A stretch of DNA of 49,193 nucleotides from Massilia alkalitolerans DSM 17462. GTDB taxonomy: Bacteria; Pseudomonadota; Gammaproteobacteria; Burkholderiales; Burkholderiaceae_D. Numbering within the stretch: position 1 is the first letter of the stretch; every line of letters begins with the position of its first letter. Below are positions 7,582-17,004 of this stretch, piece after piece. The notes below the pieces were generated by a model. The model had not been told where the DNA came from. It worked only from the letters and a program-made list of their open reading frames with translations, and did no database searches. A program made the position numbers and the translations under genes. The stretch covers positions 72,634 to 121,826 of the forward strand of contig NZ_KE386581.1 in assembly GCF_000427785.1 (NCBI RefSeq). Direction: 5' to 3'.

Positions 7582-7668
7582 GGCCGGTGCCGCGTGCCGG
7601 CAGGCTTCGGCTGGGCTACAATGGCCTTTACCAGGCCAGGCGCAGTCGTGCGTCCGGCGCCTGCCACC

Positions 7669-8754
7669 ATGCCAGCACTGATGATTCCAACTGAACCGAT
7701 CGGCAGCATTCCTCGTCCGCCCGAGCTGGTCGCCGCGATCCGCGGCGGCGCAGCGGGAGACGCGCTCGCGCCCCTGCTCGATGCGGCGGTACGCGCGACC
7801 GTGCTTGAGTTCGAGGCGACCGGGGCAAGCGTCATCAGCGACGGCGAGCAGGGCAAGCTCGAGAACTTCTGGAGCTATCCGGTGCGCGGCGCCGCCAATA
7901 CCGCGCCGGACGGCTTCCGTATTCCCGTGCAAACCGGTTCCGGCCCCACCAGCCACCGCATGCCGCGCCTCACGCACGGCCCCTTCCGCTACCAGTGCTA
8001 CGCCGACCAGTACCTGCGCGCGGCGCGGCGCCATGCGACCCAGCCGGTCAAGCAGGCCATCATCTCGCCTTCGGCGCTGTCGCTGCTCTACCCGCCCGAC
8101 GGGCTGGCCGGCTATCCGCGCGAGCAATTCCTTGACGACCTGGTACGCGAACACGAGACCGAGATCCGGCGCTGCCTCGAGGCCGGCGCCCACAAGGTCC
8201 AGATCGACTTCGCCGAAGGTCCGCTGGCGATGCGGCTCGACCCGAGCGGCGCCCTGCTGGCCAGCTTCGTCCACCTGAACAACATGGCCCTGGCGCGCTT
8301 TTCCGCCGCCGAACGCGCCCTGATCGGGCTGCACGTGTCGGCGGCCGGGGTCCGGCCTGCCGCCGGCGGAGCCGAGGCCGAGGTCGACTACGCCGAGCTG
8401 CTGCCGGCACTGTTCGAGATCCGCGCCGGCAGCTTCTATATCGCGGTGGCCGGGCAGCCCGACCCCGTTCGGGTGCTGCGCATCGCGCGCGACTATGCGC
8501 GCCCGGAGCAGCGCGTGTTCGTCGGCGTCGTCGATCCGTTCGAGGCGCGCATCGAGAGCGCCGCGCAGGTGCGCGACCGGGTGCTGCTGGCGGCCCAATA
8601 CCTCGACCCGCAGCGCCTGGGCACGACCGACGACGCCGGCTTCGCTCCCTTCTTCGACGACGACAGCGTCAGCCGCGCCACCGCCTTCGCCAAGATACGC
8701 GCACGGGTCGAGGGCACGCGCCTGGCAAGCGCACTGCTGGAGGGGGCCGCGTGA
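7669..8754 (+). CDS. MetE-like protein lacking zinc-ligand cysteines
   Basis: 361 residues of the short, single-barrel cobalamin-independent methionine synthase (MetE C-terminal) family: TEPIGSIPRP at the N-terminus, ISDGEQGKLENFWSYP, KQAIISPSALSLLYP, GAHKVQIDF and the C-terminal FAKIRARVEGTRLAS. Known MetE enzymes bind catalytic zinc with a His-x-Cys motif and a later Cys. Here the first reads LHVSAAG (Cys to Ser) and the second GTTDDAGF (Cys to Ala), so both cysteines are gone while the fold motifs remain. It is therefore probably not a methyltransferase. Its stop overlaps the GTG start of the next kinase gene by 4 nt, implying co-translation. A TACAAT -10-like element at 7617-7622 lies upstream. 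ATG 7681 is an alternative start. Confidence 0.85.
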   Translation: MPALMIPTEPIGSIPRPPELVAAIRGGAAGDALAPLLDAAVRATVLEFEATGASVISDGEQGKLENFWSYPVRGAANTAPDGFRIPVQTGSGPTSHRMPRLTHGPFRYQCYADQYLRAARRHATQPVKQAIISPSALSLLYPPDGLAGYPREQFLDDLVREHETEIRRCLEAGAHKVQIDFAEGPLAMRLDPSGALLASFVHLNNMALARFSAAERALIGLHVSAAGVRPAAGGAEAEVDYAELLPALFEIRAGSFYIAVAGQPDPVRVLRIARDYARPEQRVFVGVVDPFEARIESAAQVRDRVLLAAQYLDPQRLGTTDDAGFAPFFDDDSVSRATAFAKIRARVEGTRLASALLEGAA

Positions 8755-11700
8755 GCGACGAACACGAACTCGAGCTGATGCGTTCGGCCGCGCTGCGCAA
8801 CGCCCAGAGCGTGCTGGCGGCGCGCCAGCGCGCCGAGGAAGAGCTGCTGGGGGCGCAGGAAGCGCTGCGCCGCGCCAAGGAGCGCATGGAGAACATGCTC
8901 GAAAGCCTGTCCGACGGCTTCTGCGCGGTCGACCGCGAGTGGCGCATCATGTACATCAACGGGCGCGCGCTCGACATGATCGCCCCGCTCGACAAGAGCC
9001 GCCCGGGCCTGGTCGGCAAGAACCTGTGGGACGAGTTCGAGGACCTGCACGGCACCTCGGTGGCCGAGGACTGCCGGCGCGCCATGGAGCGGCGCGAGAC
9101 CGTGGTGCGCGACTTCTATTATGTGCGCCTGCAGTGCTGGCTGGAGATGCGCCTGCACCCGTCGCCGGACGGGCTGACCCTGTATTTCCAGGACATCACC
9201 CAGCGCAAGCTGGACCAGCAGGCCCTGGTCGAGAACAACAACCGCCTGCAGGTGGCGCTCGCGGCCGGGCGCTTGGGCGACTGGCGCTGGGACGCGGCGC
9301 TCGACCGCGTGCTCCTCGGTCCGCGCGCGGCCGGCATCCTGGGCCTGCCGGCCGAGACCCCGCTGCCCTGGCCGCAGCTGCGCGCACGCCTGCATCCCGA
9401 GCACCGCATCCAGGTGCGGCGCGCCGTGATCAAGGCTTTCGAGGCGCGGGCCGACCTGAACATCGAGTGCCGGGTCGCGAGCGGCGCTTCCGAGAGCCAG
9501 GCCGCGCGCTGGGTGGCCCTGGTCGGCCGCCCCGACTATGCCGAACGCAAGGGCCAGGAAACCCTGATCGGCATGACCGGCGTGGTGCAGGACATCAGCG
9601 GCCGCAAGAGCGCCGAAGACACCCTGCGCCAGAGCGAGGAACTGCTGCGCGCGCTGGCCAACACGATCCCGCAGCTGGCCTGGATGGCCGGCACCGACGG
9701 CGGCATCGTCTGGTTCAACGACCGCTGGTACGAATACACCGGACGCACGCCGGAGCAGAGCGTGGGCTGGGGCTGGCAGGACACCATCGACCCCGCCACC
9801 CTGCCCGCAGTGATGGGGCGCTTGCGCGAGACCATCCGCAGCGGCGAACCCTTCGAGATGGAATTCCCGCTGCGCGGCGCCGACGGCAGCTATCGCTGGC
9901 ACCTGACGCGCTTGAGCGCGGTGCGCGACGCCGACGGACGCGTGGTGCGCTGGTTCGGCACCAATACCGACGTCGACCAGGTCAAGCGCGCCGAACAGGC
10001 GCTGCGCGACGAATCGCACGTGCTCGAGCTGCTCAACAATACCGGCAGCATCCTGGCCTCGACCCGCGACCTGCGCTCGCTGCTGCGCGCGGCCACCGAG
10101 GCGGCGCTGGGAGTCAGCGGCGCGCGCTTCGGCGCCTTCATCCACTACGGGCAGGAAGGCGACGGCACCCTGTTCTCGATGGTCACGCTGTCGGGCGCGA
10201 CATCCAGCGAATTCCAGAGTTTCGGCGAACCGCGCGCCAGCACGCTCTACCCGCCGGCCTCGCGCACCGAGGGCCTGGTGCGCATCGACGACATCGCCCG
10301 CGACCCGCGCTACGCGGGCAGCGCGCCCCAGTTCGGACTGCCGGCCGGGCACCCGGCGGCCGGGGAGCCGGACCTGCGCAGCTACATGGCGGTGCCGGTG
10401 GCGGCGCGCTCGGGCGAGCTGCTCGGCACCATGTTCTTCGGCCATCCGGAACCCGGCGTGTTCACCGAACGCAGCGAGCGCATCGTGCGCGGCATCGCCG
10501 CCCAGGCCGCGATCGCGGTGGACAACACCCGCCTGTACGAAGCCACCCGCCGCGCCGCCGAGGAGCGCAAGGTGCTGCTCGAGAACGAACGCGAGGCGCG
10601 CGCCGAGGCCGAGCGCAGCAGCCAGATGAAGGACGAGTTCCTGGCCACGCTGTCGCACGAACTGCGCACCCCGCTGTCGGCGATCCTCGGCTGGTCGCAG
10701 GTCCTGCGCCGCGGCAGCCGCGACGGCGCCGACCTGCAGCGCGGCCTGCAGACCATCGAACGCAACGCGCGCGCCCAGGCCCAGCTGATCGAGGACCTGC
10801 TCGACATGAGCCGCATCACCTCGGGCAAGGTGCTGCTCGACATGCAGGCGATCGCGCCAGCGACCTTCATCGACGCCGCCATCGAGACCGTGCGCCCGGC
10901 GGCCGACGCCAAGCACATCGCCATCGAGAAGCACTACCGGGCGCCGGGCGCGCTCGTGGCTGGCGACACCGGCCGGCTGCAGCAGGTAATCTGGAACCTG
11001 CTGTCGAATGCGATCAAGTTCACCCCGCGCGATGGTCTGGTGGCGGTCGAGATCAGCGAACGCGACGACGGTCATGGCGCGGGCGGCAAGGTGGTGGCGA
11101 TCACCGTGCGCGACAACGGCGTCGGGATCCGTCCCGAATTCATCACCCACGTGTTCGAGCGCTTCCGCCAGGAAGACGCGTCGATGACGCGCCGGCATGG
11201 CGGCCTGGGTCTGGGATTGTCGATCGTCAAGCACCTGGTCGAGCAGCACGGCGGCACGGTGCGGGCCGAGAGCGCCGGCGAGGGCCTGGGCGCCAGCTTC
11301 ACGATCGAGCTGCCGCGCGCCGAGGCGCCGGCATCAAGCAGCCGGCCGTCACGCGCAGCGCCGGCGCCCTCGCCGGCGCCGGAAGCGCCCGACGGCGCAG
11401 TGCGCGACCTGACCGGACTGACGGTGCTGGTGGTGGACGACGCGCGCGACGGCCGCGAGCTGATCGCGCGCATCCTGACCGACTGCCATGCCCGGGTGCG
11501 GGTGGCCGCCAGCGCGCGCGAAGCCTTCGATGCGCTGCGCGCCGACCGCCCGGACGTCCTGGTGAGCGACCTGGGCATGCCCGAGGTCGACGGGTTCGAA
11601 CTGATCGGCTGGGTGCGCGCCCTGCCGCGCGAGGCCGGCGGCCAGCTGCCGGCCATCGCCCTGACCGCCTTTGCCCGGCCCGAAGACCGGCTGAAGGCGC

Positions 11701-11828
11701 TGGAAGCGGGTTTTTCGACCCATATTTCGAAGCCGGTGGAACCGGGAGAACTCATCGCCGCCGTCGCTTCGGTAGCAGTTCCGACTGCACAGATGGGCAA
11801 TGGCGCAGGACGCGGGCTTGGTCGATAA
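8751..11828 (+). CDS. PAS/PAS/PAS/GAF hybrid histidine kinase
   Basis: 1025 residues with no membrane helix, so cytosolic. A short coiled coil (about 20-50) is followed by three PAS segments (about 45-150, 165-285, 290-410; for example ESLSDGFCAVDREWRIMYIN and IVWFNDRWYEYTGRTPEQ). Then come GAF (about 430-600), HisKA with His636 in SHELRTPLSAILGWSQVL, HATPase_c (DNGVGI, GLGLGLSIVKHL) and a C-terminal receiver (about 888-1005; VVDDARDG, VSDLGMPEVDG). The GTG start overlaps the MetE-like gene's TGA and has GGAGG seven bases upstream. The signal is unknown; the three PAS and one GAF could bind small ligands or cofactors. The coupled MetE-like pseudoenzyme is the obvious candidate partner (inference). 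Confidence 0.92.
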   Translation: MSDEHELELMRSAALRNAQSVLAARQRAEEELLGAQEALRRAKERMENMLESLSDGFCAVDREWRIMYINGRALDMIAPLDKSRPGLVGKNLWDEFEDLHGTSVAEDCRRAMERRETVVRDFYYVRLQCWLEMRLHPSPDGLTLYFQDITQRKLDQQALVENNNRLQVALAAGRLGDWRWDAALDRVLLGPRAAGILGLPAETPLPWPQLRARLHPEHRIQVRRAVIKAFEARADLNIECRVASGASESQAARWVALVGRPDYAERKGQETLIGMTGVVQDISGRKSAEDTLRQSEELLRALANTIPQLAWMAGTDGGIVWFNDRWYEYTGRTPEQSVGWGWQDTIDPATLPAVMGRLRETIRSGEPFEMEFPLRGADGSYRWHLTRLSAVRDADGRVVRWFGTNTDVDQVKRAEQALRDESHVLELLNNTGSILASTRDLRSLLRAATEAALGVSGARFGAFIHYGQEGDGTLFSMVTLSGATSSEFQSFGEPRASTLYPPASRTEGLVRIDDIARDPRYAGSAPQFGLPAGHPAAGEPDLRSYMAVPVAARSGELLGTMFFGHPEPGVFTERSERIVRGIAAQAAIAVDNTRLYEATRRAAEERKVLLENEREARAEAERSSQMKDEFLATLSHELRTPLSAILGWSQVLRRGSRDGADLQRGLQTIERNARAQAQLIEDLLDMSRITSGKVLLDMQAIAPATFIDAAIETVRPAADAKHIAIEKHYRAPGALVAGDTGRLQQVIWNLLSNAIKFTPRDGLVAVEISERDDGHGAGGKVVAITVRDNGVGIRPEFITHVFERFRQEDASMTRRHGGLGLGLSIVKHLVEQHGGTVRAESAGEGLGASFTIELPRAEAPASSSRPSRAAPAPSPAPEAPDGAVRDLTGLTVLVVDDARDGRELIARILTDCHARVRVAASAREAFDALRADRPDVLVSDLGMPEVDGFELIGWVRALPREAGGQLPAIALTAFARPEDRLKALEAGFSTHISKPVEPGELIAAVASVAVPTAQMGNGAGRGLGR

Positions 11829-11958
11829 TGATCCTACCCGGACACGCGGCGCTGTCCTACAAGAAATTTTTAGGCTTTTGCTAGACTATGAAGATATGGG
11901 AGGCGTCCATTCCAAAAGGAAATGGAACACGTTCCCGACAGAGTAGAAGAGAACGAGC

Positions 11959-12954
11959 ATGCCGAGCAGACAAGACATTTTGAACGCGAAGATCCTGGTG
12001 GTGGACGATTCGCCCGACAATATCGAGCTGATGGAAGAGATATTGCGTGAGGAAGGCTACACCTGCGTCAGTTCGACGATGCTGCCCGAGCAGGTATGCC
12101 CGCTGCATCGAGAGCACAACTACGACCTGATCCTGCTCGACCTGCAGATGCCCGGCCTGAACGGCTTCCAGGTCATGAAGGGCCTGAAGGAAATCGAACA
12201 GGGCGGCTACCTGCCGGTGCTGGCGCTGACAGCCCAGCCGAGCTTCAAGATCGCCGCGCTGGAAGCCGGCGCCCGCGACTTCATCAGCAAGCCGTTCGAC
12301 CTGCTCGAGGTGCACAAGCGCATCCATAACATGCTGGAAGTACGCCTGCTCTACAAGGAGCTGGCCCAGTATTCCCGCGCGCAGCAGGAGCTGGCGCTGC
12401 ACGACGCCCTCACCGGCCTGCCCAACCGCCGCCTGCTGGAAGATCGCATCGAGACCGCCCTGCAGCACGCCAACCGCAGCCATACCAAGGCCGCGATCAT
12501 GTACCTCGACCTGGACGGCTTCAAGGCGATCAACGATACCTATGGCCACGCCTATGGCGACGACATCCTCAAGATGGTGTCGCAGCGCCTGCTGGCCAAT
12601 TCGCGCAAGGAAGACACGGTGGCGCGCCTCGGCGGCGACGAATTCATGGTGGTGCTGGGCGAGATCCACAGCCTGGCCGACGCCCAGGGCCCGGCGGCCA
12701 AGCTGGTCGAAGCCGTGTCCGAGCCCTACTTCATCAACGACCTGACCCTGCGCCTGTCGACCTCGATCGGCATCAGCATCTATCCGGACGACGCCGAATC
12801 GGTCGACGCCTTGATCAGTATCGCCGACTACGCGCTGTACGAAGCCAAGCGCGCCGGCAAGAACCGCTTCTGCTCGCCTGCGGCCAACCGCCAGGCGGCG
12901 ACCAAGATGCCCGCGGCAAATCCAGCGGCGGTGGAGACCGCGGCGCATCGCTGA
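11959..12954 (+). CDS. Receiver-GGDEF diguanylate cyclase
   Basis: 331 residues. An N-terminal receiver (about 10-128; VVDDSPDN, LLDLQMPGLNG, Lys in ISKPFD) is followed by a GGDEF domain (about 150-310) with DALTGLPNRR and an intact RLGGDEF. RKED lies five residues before GGDEF and matches the RxxD product-inhibition site. It should make cyclic di-GMP when its receiver is phosphorylated, the WspR/PleD-like scheme, in the cytosol. The gene begins 130 nt after the hybrid kinase and on the same strand; whether they share a transcript is not clear. The phosphodonor could be that kinase (inference). Confidence 0.92.
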   Translation: MPSRQDILNAKILVVDDSPDNIELMEEILREEGYTCVSSTMLPEQVCPLHREHNYDLILLDLQMPGLNGFQVMKGLKEIEQGGYLPVLALTAQPSFKIAALEAGARDFISKPFDLLEVHKRIHNMLEVRLLYKELAQYSRAQQELALHDALTGLPNRRLLEDRIETALQHANRSHTKAAIMYLDLDGFKAINDTYGHAYGDDILKMVSQRLLANSRKEDTVARLGGDEFMVVLGEIHSLADAQGPAAKLVEAVSEPYFINDLTLRLSTSIGISIYPDDAESVDALISIADYALYEAKRAGKNRFCSPAANRQAATKMPAANPAAVETAAHR

Positions 12955-12998
12955 GCGGGCGCTTCGGGTTCGCGTTTGCGGTCTGCAGGCTAAATTGG

Positions 12999-13029
12999 GG
13001 GGGGAACAATGCGAGGCATTGTTCCCCCC
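12999..13029. terminator. Strong 14-bp hairpin between convergent genes
   Basis: GGGGGGAACAATGC (12999-13012), loop GAG, GCATTGTTCCCCCC (13016-13029): a perfect 14-bp stem without a T-run on either strand. Its position between two converging genes suggests a bidirectional stop or an mRNA 3'-end stabiliser. Confidence 0.5.
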
Positions 13030-13136
13030 AAGTTCATCGCACTTCTGTGAGCTCCCCTTGCCAGACAAAAACAGACGGGCCACAAAGCAGCCTGCGCCGC
13101 CCGTGGCCCGTCATGAAACCGACAAGCGCTGATCGA

Positions 13137-13586
13137 TCAGCGGTTCCCGCCCTCGTCCTTCTGCAGATACCTGGTATTGATTTCCGCCGAACGCAGCATC
13201 TCCTCGCTATGCGACTCGATCGCCTGCGCCGCCTGGTGGTCGCGGCTGGCGTCGACCTTGTCGGGCGCCACCTCGATGCGGGTGATGCTGGACTGGACCG
13301 ACACCGGGTCGCTGGCCGGGAAGGTCATTTCGACGGCGTCGTCGAGCAGCTCTTCCTCGGCCTGCTCCTTGCCCGAGGCGTTTTCGCAGCTGGACAGCGC
13401 CTTGATGGCCACGGCGTAGTTCACGATCTGCATGTTGGCGAGGTCGCCGATCGTGTGCACGCCGGCGGCGGCAAAGGCACTGGCTTGTTGTTCGCTGACG
13501 CCACAGAGGGCGGTCAGCGGCGAATTGACGAGCTCACGGAACGATTTGCCGTGATAATCCTGATTTACGATAGAGTCGATATTCAT
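13137..13586 (-). CDS. Hypothetical protein with MTFPASDP motif
   Basis: 149 residues, no signal peptide or membrane helix. The N-terminal half (SFRELVNSPLTALCGVSE, then GVHTIGDLANM) looks like a small helical, helix-hairpin-helix-like fold. The C-terminal half is acidic and contains LLDDAVEMTFPASDPVSV, a motif seen in small uncharacterised proteobacterial proteins. The start at 13586 is chosen because AGGA lies 7 nt upstream; an in-frame ATG 15 nt earlier would include that site. It is divergent from the REC-HK-REC kinase at 13848. I do not assign a function. Confidence 0.7.
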   Translation of the reverse strand: MNIDSIVNQDYHGKSFRELVNSPLTALCGVSEQQASAFAAAGVHTIGDLANMQIVNYAVAIKALSSCENASGKEQAEEELLDDAVEMTFPASDPVSVQSSITRIEVAPDKVDASRDHQAAQAIESHSEEMLRSAEINTRYLQKDEGGNR

Positions 13587-13847
13587 TATCTGTCCTTTCA
13601 TGTAGGCAGCCCCGTTCCCATGGAGTCGGTTGAACTGGAGGCTTCCACTATCGCACAGCCCACCCAGAGACGTATGTGCGGCACCGTACACGTCACCATG
13701 CGCACGATTGAGTTTTGCCTATTTGCACTTAAATTGCCCGTGATATCATTCTTTGTTATTACAGTGATTCTTTGAAACCCTACACACTTGATTTGGTAAG
13801 ATCTTTCCTAAAGGCAAACCCTTTGAGGGAAAGCACAGCGAACCATC

Positions 13848-15470
<1,623 letters not shown>

Positions 15471-15481
15471 CTGGCAGTCCC

Positions 15482-15508
15482 GGCGCTGCCGGGAGTCCGG
15501 GCAGCGCC
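15482..15508. terminator. Hairpin between convergent kinase and hemerythrin genes
   Basis: GGCGCTGCC (15482-15490) pairs with GGCAGCGCC (15500-15508): a 9-bp perfect stem, 9-nt loop, no T-run. It fills the short gap between two convergent genes and may act as a weak bidirectional terminator. Confidence 0.35.
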
Positions 15509-15522
15509 CGGACAATCCTGCC

Positions 15523-15978
15523 TTACTGCAGCTCGGCGGCCCGGGCTGCCATTTCCTGGCCCAGCGCCTGCAGGTCCAGCTTCAGTTCCTTCATCTTCGG
15601 GAACATTTCCTTCTCTTCTTCCTCGACGTGGTGGTCGACCAGCTCGCCCAGCACCTTCACCTTGGCGTCGTACAGGTCGTCGCCCGGGTCCATTTCCTGG
15701 ATCTGGGCGATCAGGTCCTTGGCCGACGCGTGCTCGACGACAGCCTCGTCGACCATGTCCTCGGTTTCCTCGGTTGCTTCGCGCACCGCCGGATACAGGA
15801 TCTCTTCCTCGATCGTGGTGTGCATGATGAGCGCCTGGCAGATCTCGTCGGCGAGTTTTTTCTTGCTGACCTTGGCACGGTCGGTCATGTTCTCGAACTT
15901 CTCGAACATCTCGTGGACTTCGCGGTGCTGCGCGGTGAGCAGCGTGATGGCATCCTGCGATTTGCTTGCGGTCGTCAT
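15523..15978 (-). CDS. Hemerythrin-like domain protein
   Basis: 151 residues, all-helical and acidic. The four-helix di-iron pattern is visible: AQHREVHEMFEKFE (two His, helix 1), ALIMHTTIEEEILYPAV (His and Glu, helix 2), VVEHASAKDLI (helix 3) and ELVDHHVEEEEKEMFP (His-His/Glu, helix 4). Such proteins bind O2, NO or iron in the cytosol, or protect against oxidative and nitrosative stress; which applies here cannot be told. The start at 15978 follows a GGGGGT stretch; the frame is open further upstream, but that part has no family similarity. It is divergent from the soluble kinase at 16163. Confidence 0.9.
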   Translation of the reverse strand: MTTASKSQDAITLLTAQHREVHEMFEKFENMTDRAKVSKKKLADEICQALIMHTTIEEEILYPAVREATEETEDMVDEAVVEHASAKDLIAQIQEMDPGDDLYDAKVKVLGELVDHHVEEEEKEMFPKMKELKLDLQALGQEMAARAAELQ

Positions 15979-16162
15979 TGTATTACCCCCGGTTATTAAT
16001 AAAGTGGTATGGCCACGCCCCAAGCTTCGCCTGAAACGGGCAACGCGACTGTACGGCAGCGCACGCTGCTTCGGGCACCCCGCCCGATACAATGCACTGG
16101 CCTTGCGCGCCGTCATGCGGCCAACTGTTGTATGATTTGGGAAACATTTAACCGAGCCTACG

Positions 16163-16900
16163 ATGACCGAACCGGCACATCCGCAGCCCCTGCCCGCCGC
16201 AGTCGCATCGACAGCGCCGGGCGCGGACCGCACCGCTGAACTCACCGAGATGCTGGGCTACCTCGCCGCCTGCTGGGACGAGGAACGCCGCCTGCTGGCA
16301 CGCCAGCTCCACGACAGCCTGGGCTCGTCGATGACGGCGCTGACCATGCACCTTGCCCTGCTCAGCCAGCACATCCCGGCCGAGAACCAGTCGATGCGCG
16401 ACCGCAGCGCCCAGATGAAGGGGCTGCTCGCCAACATCATCGAGACCAACCGCAAGATGCAGCTCGAGCTGTGGAACGACAAGCTCGAGTTCCTCGGCCT
16501 GAAGGCCGCGCTGGCCGAACTGGTCCCCGGCTTCGCCGCCGCCCACGGCATCAAGGCGCGCGCCAGCCTGCCCGACGAGGACGGGTCCTATACCCGCACC
16601 CAGGGCGTGGTGCTGCTGCGCTGCGTCGAGGAAGGCCTGCGCAACGTGGCCGCGCATGCGCGCGCGACCGAGGTCGACGTGATCCTGGACGACGACGGCG
16701 AGCAGGTGATGCTGACCATCCGCGACAACGGCAGCGGCCTGCCGAAGAATGACAAGGTCCTGGAGTCGACCAGCTGCCACGGCCTGCGCCTGCTGCGCGA
16801 GCGCGCGCGCTTCCTGGGCTGCACGCTGGAACTCGGCGCCGGCGAGACCGGCGGCGCGGTGTTGCGCATGACCTTGCCGAAGCAGGCGCCGGCGGCGTAG
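16163..16900 (+). CDS. Soluble HisKA_3 (NarL-type) sensor kinase
   Basis: 245 residues without membrane segments. The dimerisation/phosphoacceptor helix contains RQLHDSLGSSMTAL (His50), the HisKA_3 form used by NarX/UhpB-like kinases. HATPase_c (about 140-240) shows EEGLRNVAAHA (N box) and DNGSGLP (G box). It lacks any recognisable sensor domain and there is no adjacent LuxR-type response regulator, so it is an orphan in this window. A TATGAT at 16131-16136 upstream could be its -10 element. The N-terminal 25 residues are low-complexity Pro/Ala. Confidence 0.88.
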   Translation: MTEPAHPQPLPAAVASTAPGADRTAELTEMLGYLAACWDEERRLLARQLHDSLGSSMTALTMHLALLSQHIPAENQSMRDRSAQMKGLLANIIETNRKMQLELWNDKLEFLGLKAALAELVPGFAAAHGIKARASLPDEDGSYTRTQGVVLLRCVEEGLRNVAAHARATEVDVILDDDGEQVMLTIRDNGSGLPKNDKVLESTSCHGLRLLRERARFLGCTLELGAGETGGAVLRMTLPKQAPAA

Positions 16901-17001
16901 CGTGGGCGGGTTTCCCGCCCACGCGGTGATAGCTGTCCGTTGAGATGCCGCGAAAGTCCTGGATGTGGTTGAACGCGTGGGCGGCATAGCCGCCCACCCT
17001 A
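16901..17001. repeat. Paired palindromes, REP/BIME-like intergenic element
   Basis: Two hairpins with a shared core flank a 53-nt spacer: CGTGGGCGGG-TTT-CCCGCCCACG (16901-16923) and GTGGGCGGC-ATA-GCCGCCCAC (16977-16997), the second followed by CCTAC. The layout resembles REP/BIME elements, which sit between convergent genes exactly as here. It probably also serves as a transcription end for both neighbours. Only one copy is in the window, so dispersal in the genome is an inference. Confidence 0.5.
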
Positions 17002-17004
17002 CAT

